Origin: an uncultured Gammaproteobacteria bacterium
GTDB lineage: Bacteria; Pseudomonadota; Gammaproteobacteria; Pseudomonadales; Pseudohongiellaceae
Length of the DNA: 64,000 nt
Direction: 5' to 3'
Assembly: GCA_913060695.1 (NCBI GenBank)
Contig: CAJXUA010000014.1
Location: forward strand, 1 to 64,000
Part shown: one piece after another, positions 54,319 through 62,571 of the stretch
How the letters are laid out: each line of letters opens with the position of its first letter
Numbering within the stretch: position 1 is the first letter of the stretch
Made by a program: the position numbers and the translations under genes
Notes under the pieces: model-generated
What the model was told of the DNA's origin: nothing
Databases searched by the model: none
The model's input: the letters and a program-made list of their open reading frames with translations, nothing else

Positions 54319-55124
54319 GTGGATTTTCGATTACTTGGTTAGACCTGCGCGAGCCCGCCGATCTAGGAGGCCGTAATATTGAACTCGCACAAAAAGCCTT
54401 AGCGGCGCTGCGGGATGAACACAGGGCATTGGCACCACGCCTCGCGGTCGATCTCGGCGCGGGCACCGGCTCTACCTTGCGCGCCCTACTCAACTTAGGT
54501 GGCGACGATATAATATGGAGGCTCGTCGACCTCGACGGCGCATTGCTCGACGAGGCGCTGCTCAGGCATGGTCAGGATTTCGTGATCGAAGATCATCAAG
54601 CCGACCTTAGCGTTGTAGAGGAGTTACCCCTAAGCGGAGCGCGCCTCGTTACGGCCTCTGCCCTTTTCGATCTCACCTCACAGGAGTTTCTTGAACGCCT
54701 GTGTGAGCGCCTTGCCGCTCAAGGCACCGGGCTGTATGCGGCGCTCAACTATGATGGCACTACACAGTGGCAACCCCCACACCCATTAGACGCGCAGGTC
54801 CTAGATGCATTCAATAGCGATCAGCGCCGCGACAAGGGTTTCGGTGAGGCCTTAGGTCCAGATGCGACGCGCGCATTACAACTCGCTCTCGAGCCGCGCG
54901 GCTATAGTGTGCAGATCGCGAATAGCCCTTGGCAACTCGACGGCGCGGATGCGGAGCTAGTGACCGCGCTGATCAATGGTATCGCCGATGCCGTGCAGGA
55001 GACTGTAGATGCAGAGCCCTTGGCGCAGTGGCGGCAGTTTCGCCTAGACAATGCGGGAAGCGGTACTTGTATTGTGGGACACACGGACCTACTTGCGCTG
55101 CCAGACGCACCGGCGCAGAGTTAG
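54315..55124 (+). CDS. SAM-dependent methyltransferase of the glycosyltransferase pair
   Basis: A 269-residue class I methyltransferase. Motif I is LAVDLGAGTGSTLRALL (residues about 42-58), followed by WRLVDLDGALLDEAL and an ARLVTASALFDL segment. The N-terminal SGFSITWLDLREPADLGGRN looks like a family-specific lead. Its ATG overlaps the glycosyltransferase stop, and its stop overlaps the convergent sulfatase stop. Substrate likely the same small molecule or glycoside. Confidence 0.88.
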   Translation: MSGFSITWLDLREPADLGGRNIELAQKALAALRDEHRALAPRLAVDLGAGTGSTLRALLNLGGDDIIWRLVDLDGALLDEALLRHGQDFVIEDHQADLSVVEELPLSGARLVTASALFDLTSQEFLERLCERLAAQGTGLYAALNYDGTTQWQPPHPLDAQVLDAFNSDQRRDKGFGEALGPDATRALQLALEPRGYSVQIANSPWQLDGADAELVTALINGIADAVQETVDAEPLAQWRQFRLDNAGSGTCIVGHTDLLALPDAPAQS

Positions 55125-56737
55125 CGAGAGAACGCTTCGATAAAACGATCCCGCACGGTGTCCATGCGCCACACAGGCGCATCATCGGCCGGCAGCATGC
55201 CTTCGCTCCACTGCCAATCTTCGATGGCGGCCATTACAGCAGGATCCCGCGCGATGATGTGCGTGAGCACGTCGCGGTTCTCGGTATTGTCGGTCACATA
55301 GGGCATGGGCTGATGGTCGCCAATGATGAGCACCACTAAGTCCTCGTCGCCGAAGGCCTCGGTGAACGAGACTAGGCTATCGATTACGTATTCGATGCAC
55401 TCCCTAAACTGTTTCAACACACGATCTCGATCTTGCCAGACTACCTCTGGCGAATCGCCGGCCGTTGCCTCTTCGCTAAAGACAGTGCCATCGCCTACAT
55501 CCTCCCACGGAATCAGGGTTGGCACTGGCGTCCAAGGGGCGTGTGAAGAGAGCAAGGCTATCTCTGCCATAATCGGTTTATCCCCCGCCGCGTCTCGCTC
55601 AAACTTCTGAAACTGCGCAAGGGTAAATTGATCCGGCATAGTGACATAGTTATAGGGCGCGCCTCGGTAGTCTAACTCTGGCGCGGTATAGAGTTGGTCG
55701 TAACCGAAATATTCGCCCTCTGGCCACGCCAAGCTGATTGCCGGCATAACCCCAACCGTGCGCCAACCAGCTCGCTGAAATAGGCGCACTAGGGAAGGAC
55801 GATCACTCATCATCAGGCTGTCATAGCGCACCTGACTATCGATCCATAAGCCCGAGAGTGCGGTGCCATGGGCAAGCCAGCTGATGCCCCCAACCGTCGG
55901 CGAGGTGAGAAAGGCACTACGCGACAAGTAACCAGCATTGCTTAACTTAACAGTTGCGGCCTCCAAACTTGGGCGAAACAATTGCGCATACTCCGCCTTG
56001 TCTACTAGCGTGCGACCATAGGACTCGATAAACACCACCAAGACGTCTTTGCCTTCCAATGCCCCGAAAAGTGTGTCTCCTGGCACGCTCGCATAGGCAT
56101 CGATATTCACTACGGCGTTGAAGTCGCGCAGATCGGCGATGCTCGTGAATGTGCTCGCAACATGCATGGCGAATTGATCATAGAAGTAACGCGAGGCACG
56201 CGGCCATCCAGCGGCACTAAGTCCACCCCAGATTATCAGCCCAACGAGCATGGCGCTGCCCGTTGCTCTCGGCGCGCTGCGCACAACGCGGTGTAGGCGC
56301 GCCAATACTAAGAACGCGAGCAGTATTATCGCCGCCGCAAGACCCGTCACAAGAATCGCCGCGACGACAGCGCCGATGATGCCGAAGGAGCTCTTCAGAA
56401 AATCGAAGCCAAATGCTAGTAGATAGGTATCGAAGACCGGATTAAACGGACGGGAGAATACTTCGAAGGCGACCATATCGGCGATGCGAAATACCACACC
56501 AGCGGCGAGGAATAAGGCGAGCACTGCACGCAATGCCCTGCCTGGGATACCCGGCACCAAAAGGGCTAGGCCAAGCACGAACATCTCGAGGGGTAGATAG
56601 GCGAAGGACATCGCGTCTAGCCACGTGATCCGGTTAGGGATCACCATGGCGAGGAAAACGAAACATATGGCGGCGAGCGTAAGCAGTAACTGCACAGGGC
56701 TCAAAAGCGATCTAGCGGAGTGTTGCTCGCGGGGCAT
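55121..56737 (-). CDS. Membrane sulfatase-fold protein, LTA synthase-like
   Basis: A 538-residue protein with four or five N-terminal membrane segments (VQLLLTLAAICFVFLAMVIP, LPLEMFVLGLALLVPGIPG, and so on) and an extracytoplasmic alkaline-phosphatase-fold domain from about residue 240. Motifs: DVLVVFIESYGRTLVDK with a possible Thr nucleophile, GGISWLAHGTALSG and DLVVLIIGDHQPMPYV. This is the layout of LtaS, OpgB and phosphoethanolamine transferases, which move phospho-alcohol groups from lipids. Next to a glycosyltransferase and near a phosphatidyltransferase, transfer of a lipid-derived head group is a plausible role. Confidence 0.85.
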   Translation of the reverse strand: MPREQHSARSLLSPVQLLLTLAAICFVFLAMVIPNRITWLDAMSFAYLPLEMFVLGLALLVPGIPGRALRAVLALFLAAGVVFRIADMVAFEVFSRPFNPVFDTYLLAFGFDFLKSSFGIIGAVVAAILVTGLAAAIILLAFLVLARLHRVVRSAPRATGSAMLVGLIIWGGLSAAGWPRASRYFYDQFAMHVASTFTSIADLRDFNAVVNIDAYASVPGDTLFGALEGKDVLVVFIESYGRTLVDKAEYAQLFRPSLEAATVKLSNAGYLSRSAFLTSPTVGGISWLAHGTALSGLWIDSQVRYDSLMMSDRPSLVRLFQRAGWRTVGVMPAISLAWPEGEYFGYDQLYTAPELDYRGAPYNYVTMPDQFTLAQFQKFERDAAGDKPIMAEIALLSSHAPWTPVPTLIPWEDVGDGTVFSEEATAGDSPEVVWQDRDRVLKQFRECIEYVIDSLVSFTEAFGDEDLVVLIIGDHQPMPYVTDNTENRDVLTHIIARDPAVMAAIEDWQWSEGMLPADDAPVWRMDTVRDRFIEAFSR

Positions 56738-56761
56738 GATAATCCAACGGGGCTCTGCCCC

Positions 56762-57316
56762 TTATAACTGCTTCTCTATGGCGCTTATAAAAGCGGCTGA
56801 CTCTGGCGTAACGTCACTATCGTAGTGCGCTAATACTTCGCCCTGCTTGCTAATCAAATACTTATTGAAATTCCAGCGCGGCTCACCCTTGCTCGCCAAT
56901 ACCTTGAAGATCGGGTGTGCTGCGCTGCCCTTCACCTTGATCTCGGAGGTCATAGGGAACTTGACGCCATAGTTGATGAAACACACCTCGGCAATCTCGG
57001 CGGCCTCTTCTGCCTCTTGATTAAAATCGTCGGAGGGGAAACCCAATACTACGAGCCCCTCATCCTTATAGCGTTGATATAGCGCTTCTAGCCCCTTGAA
57101 CTGCGGCGTGTAACCACAGAAGCTCGCGGTATTGACGATCAGCACGGTCTTGCCCGCGGTCAAGGCACACAAATCGTGTTCTTGAGAGCTATTGAGCTTG
57201 CCAATGCTCTGATCGAGCCAAGAGATGCAGGCGCCATCTTCCGCACTCGCCTCATCGGCATAAGTCCAGCTAGAGAACACGCTTAATAAGAATGCGAGAG
57301 ATAGTAATCGAATCAT
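56762..57316 (-). CDS. Periplasmic glutathione-peroxidase-family protein
   Basis: A 184-residue thiol peroxidase with signal peptide (MIRLLSLAFLLSVFSSWTYAD) and AAGGAAGGTGG upstream. The peroxidatic Cys is in VNTASFCGYTPQ, and the tetrad Trp/Asn in RWNFNKYLI. Where many members have FPCNQF, this one has FPSDDFNQE, so the usual second Cys is absent there; a later Cys (AEVCFINYG) or an outside thiol may resolve. Probably removes peroxides in the periplasm. Confidence 0.9.
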   Translation of the reverse strand: MIRLLSLAFLLSVFSSWTYADEASAEDGACISWLDQSIGKLNSSQEHDLCALTAGKTVLIVNTASFCGYTPQFKGLEALYQRYKDEGLVVLGFPSDDFNQEAEEAAEIAEVCFINYGVKFPMTSEIKVKGSAAHPIFKVLASKGEPRWNFNKYLISKQGEVLAHYDSDVTPESAAFISAIEKQL

Positions 57317-57451
57317 GAGCCACCTTCCTTTTAATTGTCCTGTTTACGCTCTTGGCGCGCTGTTGGATGTCTGATCTAAGCGGGCTTAGATGCCGTATCC
57401 ACTGTCAAATTCGAGCCCCGGCCGGGCGCTTAACTTTCATAGAGACTTACC

Positions 57452-58189
57452 ATGCATGCTGTCGACACGAGCCCTACTTCCACAAGCCTGATTATCGGCG
57501 CGAGCAGTGAGATAGGGCAAGCCTTGATTGCGCAACTACTGGCTGCGCCAACAAAGACGCGGATAGTGGCAGTAAGCAGAAGTCCCCTCAAGCTGCCAGC
57601 AGCGGTGCGTACTTTAAACTGCGACTATACGCCAGAAGCCATCGCAGATGTTGGGCAAGAACTGTCATCACTCTCCGGTAGTATCGAGCGCATAGTCATC
57701 TGCAACGGCATTTTGCATCGCGGCGAACTACAGCCCGAGAAGCGTCTCGAAGACCTCAAGCTCGACAACATGGCGGAGGTATTTCGAATAAACACATTCG
57801 TACCGGCGTTATGGCTGCAGGTTCTCGCGCCTCTGCTGCGCTCGACCCAAGCCTGTCGGGTGGCATTGCTCAGCGCGAGAGTTGGCAGCATCAGCGATAA
57901 TCGAGCGGGTGGCTGGTATAGCTATCGAGCCTCTAAGGCTGCCTTGAACATGCTCATTCAGAGCGCCGCAATAGAGTTCGCCCGTAGAGCGAAGAACGTT
58001 AAATTAGTGGCCTTTCACCCTGGCACCGTAGACACACCACTCTCCGCCCCCTTCCAACGTAATGTTGCGGATGGAAAACTTTTCACTCCCGAGTATGTCG
58101 CAAAGCAGTTACTGGAGATCCTGAGGGAGCTTCCCGCAGATGGACAGGCCAGTTACTTAGACTACGCGGGCAAGACTATCGACTGGTAG
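57452..58189 (+). CDS. SDR-family oxidoreductase, C-factor-like
   Basis: Short-chain dehydrogenase of 245 residues. The cofactor motif is a variant, IIGASSEIGQALIA; NAG is replaced by CNG (IVICNGILH); the catalytic Tyr and Lys are in YSYRASKAALN, with a preceding Ser in LLSARVGSIS. The closing FHPGTVDTPLSAPF resembles the CsgA/C-factor group. It precedes the ADP-ribosylglycohydrolase-like gene by 36 bases and may share its transcript. Substrate unknown. Confidence 0.88.
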   Translation: MHAVDTSPTSTSLIIGASSEIGQALIAQLLAAPTKTRIVAVSRSPLKLPAAVRTLNCDYTPEAIADVGQELSSLSGSIERIVICNGILHRGELQPEKRLEDLKLDNMAEVFRINTFVPALWLQVLAPLLRSTQACRVALLSARVGSISDNRAGGWYSYRASKAALNMLIQSAAIEFARRAKNVKLVAFHPGTVDTPLSAPFQRNVADGKLFTPEYVAKQLLEILRELPADGQASYLDYAGKTIDW

Positions 58190-58225
58190 AGCGACACAGC
58201 CAAAGCACAAAAGAGGAATAGAATA

Positions 58226-59326
58226 ATGACCAATATGCCGAGCATACAGCAGCGCGCCAACACCGCACTGCGCGCACTATTCGTAGGCGACGCTTTGGCC
58301 ATGCCCGTGCATTGGTTCTATAACCCTCTGGATATCGATCGCGCCTTCCCCGGCGGGGTTGCTACTTTCGAAGCCGCACCCACTTTCCACCCCTCGTCCA
58401 TCATGCCTTTGCATTCGACCTCACAGGGCGGGCGTGGCACGCAGAAGGCTGTGGGTGCAACGCGACAGATCGTCGGCGAAGTGATCCTAAAGGGCAGACG
58501 GGAGTATTGGGGGCAAGCGAACCAGCATTACCATTGTGGCATGCAGGCCGGAGAGAACACCTTGAACGCCCATTGCGCACGGGTACTAATGCGCAGCATC
58601 GTCGAGTCGGAGCAAGAATATGACAGCGCAAGTTGGCTGCATGACTATATTGCCTTTATGACCGCAAATCCGCCGCAGCACCCAGACACTTATGCAGAGT
58701 CCTATCATCGTGGCTTCTTCGCGAATCTGGAGTCGGGCAAAGCGCCCGCACAATGCGGCGCAGTAACCCACGACACGGCCTCGATTGGCGGTCTCGTCGG
58801 CATCGCCCCATTAGTGTTCGCGCTGCGTATAAAAGACTTTCCGCTCGCACAGGTTCAAGTAATCGTACGCGAACACCTGCTGCTGACCCATCCCGATGAG
58901 TCTCTGGCACGAGTGTGCGCCTCCTATGTTGCGCTGTTAGATGCGCTGCTGTTTAGAGACTCCTCTGCCGATGTCACAGCTATTATGCAGGACTGCGGTC
59001 GCCGCGCAGGCATAGACCTCGCGGCCTTGCTGGCAAAAGGACGGGGCGATCGAGACATAGTCGGGCGAATGTTCTCCAGCGCCTGCTATATCAGTGACTC
59101 TTGGCCTAGCGTGTTGTATCTAGCTTACAAGTATCGTGGTCAGACAATGACTGGACTAATCGCAAACGCGAATGTTGGGGGCGACAATGTGCATCGCGGC
59201 GCAGTGCTCGGGGTCATACTGGGCTTGCTTCAAGATGGGCCGGAGCTGGATGAGTTCGACGCTTTAACGGACGCCAAGCAACTGCAAAGCGAAATTCAGG
59301 CACTGCTTAACTACACTCGATCTTAG
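58226..59326 (+). CDS. ADP-ribosylglycohydrolase-family protein with variant metal motif
   Basis: An all-helical ARH/crystallin-J1-like protein of 366 residues with GAGGAAT upstream. The N-terminal motif is ALFVGDALAMPVHWFY (usually GDALGxPxE). The C-terminal magnesium motif, usually GGDTDTxA, reads GGDNVHRGAVLGVILG, so the second Asp and both Thr are replaced. A VTHDTASIGGLVG stretch supplies another HD. The family removes ADP-ribose from proteins or small molecules; with this altered site the activity cannot be assumed. Confidence 0.82.
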   Translation: MTNMPSIQQRANTALRALFVGDALAMPVHWFYNPLDIDRAFPGGVATFEAAPTFHPSSIMPLHSTSQGGRGTQKAVGATRQIVGEVILKGRREYWGQANQHYHCGMQAGENTLNAHCARVLMRSIVESEQEYDSASWLHDYIAFMTANPPQHPDTYAESYHRGFFANLESGKAPAQCGAVTHDTASIGGLVGIAPLVFALRIKDFPLAQVQVIVREHLLLTHPDESLARVCASYVALLDALLFRDSSADVTAIMQDCGRRAGIDLAALLAKGRGDRDIVGRMFSSACYISDSWPSVLYLAYKYRGQTMTGLIANANVGGDNVHRGAVLGVILGLLQDGPELDEFDALTDAKQLQSEIQALLNYTRS

Positions 59327-59530
59327 CGCCACCTAACATCTGGAATGATGCGTCATTGCGCGCTCGCGGCCATTGACCGCATAATCCCCTTCTCGGGGTG
59401 TTCCCCGCCGCCTCACTGGTGTATAAAGCACGCTTTATTTCGCAGGCATAAAACGAATTCTTCGCGCCGTACCTCGCTCTGCCCCTGCGCCCAAACCTTA
59501 CATTTTGGGCAACACTAGAGATCACATGCT

Positions 59531-60886
59531 ATGAGAGACTTAACACAGGGTTCTGTGACCAGGACCATTATTAGTATGGCAACGCCCGTTGCTGCGGGTA
59601 TGATTTTTCAAACCCTCTACCTATTAGTTGACCTATTCTTTGTTGCCGCAATAGGCGACGACGCGGTCGCAGGCGTTGGTGCCGGCGGCACACTCATGTT
59701 CATGATTATGGCCCTCACACAGATTCTCGGGGTTAGCGCAGTGGCCATGATATCTCAGGCCGTTGGCCGCAAAGATCAACCGGAGGCCAACCTCGTCTTC
59801 AATCAGTCCTTGGTCGTCTCCATGATCTTCGCAGTAGTGACTTGCATAGCAGGATACCTGACCGCGGAAGTCTATCTTGCGACTATCACCTCGGACGAGG
59901 GCGCGCTGCGCGAGGGCGTGACTTTCCTATACTACTTCCTGCCCAGCATGGCCTTGCAGTTTCCCTTGATGGCGATGGCCTCCTCCCTACGGGCCACAGG
60001 CTTGGTTAAACCCGGCATGGTGGTGCAAGTGCTCACCGTAGTACTGAACACAATTCTCGCCCCCATTCTGATTGCTGGCTGGGGCCCAGGCCCAGCCTTG
60101 GGCGTGATGGGCGCCGGACTTGCCAGCTCCATTTCGGTGTTCATTGGCGTATTGATGCTCACATATTATTTCGTGAAGCTTGAGAAATATGTCTCTTTCG
60201 AGACGATTCTATGGCGCCCTCGCTTCGACATCTGGAAGCGCATGTTTGCCATTGGCCTTCCTGCGGGCGGCGAGATGCTGCTCCTGTTTGTGTATTTCTC
60301 TGCGGTCTATTGGTTGATTGCGGACTTCGGCGCCGCAGCGCAAGCCGGTTTCAGCATCGGCGGACGCATCATGCAGTCTATCTTCATGCCGACCATGGCG
60401 ATCGCCTTCGCCCTGGGTCCTATCGCCGGTCAAAACTATGGCGCCAAGCGTTTCGACCGCGTGCGCGAGACCTGCAGCAAGGGTATCTTACTAAGCTCTA
60501 TCGTGATGGCGGTGGTGACAATATTGATGCAGTGGAAGTCGGATCTTATGATCGGCTTCTTCACCGAGGAACTAGAGGTTATCGAGGTGGGCTCTGTGTT
60601 CCTGCAATTGATTTCTCTGAACTTCATCGCACAGGGCATCGTATTCTCTTGCTCGGGTATGTTCCAAGGCCTCGGTAATACTCGCCCCGCCATGTTGAGC
60701 TCGACGGTGAGAATCTTGGTCTTCCTGCCACTAGCGGTTTACTTGAAATACCAGCCTGGCTTTACGATCACGCAAGTGTGGTGGGTCTCGATCCTCTCGG
60801 TAACTACCCAGGCGGTAGTCAGCTATCTATTGGTGCGACGCGAATTCCGTAAGCGTCTCGATATCGAGCCGGTGGCAGCTTTATAG
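59531..60886 (+). CDS. MATE-family efflux transporter
   Basis: Multidrug/toxin extrusion antiporter of 451 residues with about twelve membrane segments in two halves. It begins RDLTQGSVTRTIISMATPVAAGMIFQTLY, continues with LVDLFFVAAIGDDAVAGVG, and the second half includes SIGGRIMQSIFMPTMAIAFALGPIAGQNYGA (parts only), all typical of DinF/NorM-like MATE proteins. Substrate unknown. Upstream 59327-59530 shows no gene. Confidence 0.92.
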   Translation: MRDLTQGSVTRTIISMATPVAAGMIFQTLYLLVDLFFVAAIGDDAVAGVGAGGTLMFMIMALTQILGVSAVAMISQAVGRKDQPEANLVFNQSLVVSMIFAVVTCIAGYLTAEVYLATITSDEGALREGVTFLYYFLPSMALQFPLMAMASSLRATGLVKPGMVVQVLTVVLNTILAPILIAGWGPGPALGVMGAGLASSISVFIGVLMLTYYFVKLEKYVSFETILWRPRFDIWKRMFAIGLPAGGEMLLLFVYFSAVYWLIADFGAAAQAGFSIGGRIMQSIFMPTMAIAFALGPIAGQNYGAKRFDRVRETCSKGILLSSIVMAVVTILMQWKSDLMIGFFTEELEVIEVGSVFLQLISLNFIAQGIVFSCSGMFQGLGNTRPAMLSSTVRILVFLPLAVYLKYQPGFTITQVWWVSILSVTTQAVVSYLLVRREFRKRLDIEPVAAL

Positions 60887-60948
60887 GACAGAGTTGCCGC
60901 TAGAGCTCTACTCTGGCTAGCCGGAAGTAGCACGGGGTTTTGAAAAAG

Positions 60949-60972
60949 TTTACAGTGCTGACACACTGTAAA
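60949..60972 (+). promoter_or_regulatory. Perfect hairpin before the symporter gene
   Basis: TTTACAGTG (60949-60957) and CACTGTAAA (60964-60972) pair over nine bases around a six-base loop. It lies between the MATE stop and the AGCS start, 34 bases before the latter. It may be a terminator without T tract, an operator or a leader hairpin. Confidence 0.5.
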
Positions 60973-61006
60973 TATCCCATCCCTTCTGGCAGCGAGCGAA
61001 AGTGTT

Positions 61007-62563
61007 TTGAACGAACTACTCCAGCGCATCAACGATTTTTTCGCTTTCATTCAGCCGATAGCCGATGCGGTGTGGAGTTTCCCGATGCAAGTGGGCTGGT
61101 ATGCCCAGATACCCTTGTTAGGACAGATGTCATTCGCAGTATTGTTATTGCTGGGTATGGGTTTGTATTTCTCGCTGCGCACCGGCTTCATTCAGACACT
61201 TAGTTTCTCTCGTGCCATCCGTATCATGCTGCGCCGTCGCACAAGCGCCACTGGCATAAGCGCCTTCGCTTCTTTCATGCTGGGTTTGGCGATGCGTGCG
61301 GGGCCGGGCAATATAGTTGGGGTTACTGGCGCAATAACCGTGGGTGGCCCAGGTGCCTTGTTTTGGATGTGGGTCGCTGCTTTTTTCGGAATGGCCACCG
61401 CGTTTATGGAGGCGGTGCTAGCGCAACTCTTCAAAGAGAAGAAAGGCACGGAATTCGTAGGGGGACTACCCTTCTATGGCCGACGCATTCTTGGCAACAA
61501 ACGGATAGTCGGCATTTTTCTCTCCGTGGCGTTTATCGTCTACGCCTTGTTCAATGTGCCGATTCAAACCTTCAACGTGTTCACTGCGATTGGCATGGTG
61601 GCCGACACCGCCAGCGGAGTCGAATCCGACCGGCAGTCGCTGCTGTACTATGTGATCGCCCTTGTGTTGGTGAGCTATTGTGCGTATTTGATTCTGGGTG
61701 GCATTCGCCGCGTTAGCGCATGGACCAATCTTATCGTGCCATTCATGGCGCTGCTGTTCTGCGCTATCTCCCTGCTGATAATCCTGGTGAACTTCCCACT
61801 GATCCCTTTCTTCCTCAAAGAGGTCGTGTTTGGCGCTTTCTCGCCGGAGGCTTTGTTTGGTGGCGGCATGGGCGTGGCGCTTGCCGAAGGCGTGCGCAGG
61901 GGCTTGATGTCTAACGAGGCCGGGCAAGGCACCATTACTATGGCCGCGGCTGTAGCCGACAACAATCACCCTTGTGAGCAAGGCTTAGTGCAGAGCCTAG
62001 GAGTCTTCTTCGACACTATCGTCATCTGTACGATGACGGGCTTCATCGTGGTGATCGCTCATCTATGGACTGGCGCTACGGATGCCATCGAGTGGAGTGC
62101 TATGAGCGCCTCTCGCATCGGCACCTATGTGAGTTCTGTGCAGGCCTTAGTGCCCCAGTCATTAAGCGCCTGCATCACCATCATCGTCAGCGTCTGCTAT
62201 GCCTTGTTCGCATTCACTACGCTTCTCGGCATGATCTCCTTCGCCGAGATTTCTGCGAATTTCATTTCGCGCAAACCGGGCTTCATTCTCTCCATTCGCC
62301 TGCTAGGCTCGCTATTCTTTGTGCCCTTTGGTGCACTTACCGTACTGGCTGGTTTGGAATTGGGAAATCTTTGGGCAATCTCCGATCTGACGAATATCGT
62401 TATGGTGTATCTCAATATTCCTATCTTGATGCTGGGTTCGCCATTGGTGTTTAAGGCCTTGGCACATTACCGGCGGTCAAACGGCGGGAAGTTTATCTCT
62501 GCGGACATCGGCCTTGAGACCGAACATTGGACAAAAGCCGAGCAGTCACACCTGCCCGGCTAA
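61007..62563 (+). CDS. Sodium:alanine/glycine symporter, AGCS family (longer member)
   Basis: A 518-residue transporter with about eleven membrane segments. AGCS motifs: GLYFSLRTGFIQ, LGLAMRAGPGNIVGVTGAITVGGPGALFWMWVAA, and ...RRGLMSNEAGQGT in the middle. The family takes up Ala or Gly with sodium. The start is TTG 61007 by the usual AGCS N-terminus (LLQRINDFF); its ribosome site is poor. It converges with a second AGCS gene eight bases away. Confidence 0.88.
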   Translation: MNELLQRINDFFAFIQPIADAVWSFPMQVGWYAQIPLLGQMSFAVLLLLGMGLYFSLRTGFIQTLSFSRAIRIMLRRRTSATGISAFASFMLGLAMRAGPGNIVGVTGAITVGGPGALFWMWVAAFFGMATAFMEAVLAQLFKEKKGTEFVGGLPFYGRRILGNKRIVGIFLSVAFIVYALFNVPIQTFNVFTAIGMVADTASGVESDRQSLLYYVIALVLVSYCAYLILGGIRRVSAWTNLIVPFMALLFCAISLLIILVNFPLIPFFLKEVVFGAFSPEALFGGGMGVALAEGVRRGLMSNEAGQGTITMAAAVADNNHPCEQGLVQSLGVFFDTIVICTMTGFIVVIAHLWTGATDAIEWSAMSASRIGTYVSSVQALVPQSLSACITIIVSVCYALFAFTTLLGMISFAEISANFISRKPGFILSIRLLGSLFFVPFGALTVLAGLELGNLWAISDLTNIVMVYLNIPILMLGSPLVFKALAHYRRSNGGKFISADIGLETEHWTKAEQSHLPG

Positions 62564-62571
62564 GCTGGAAC

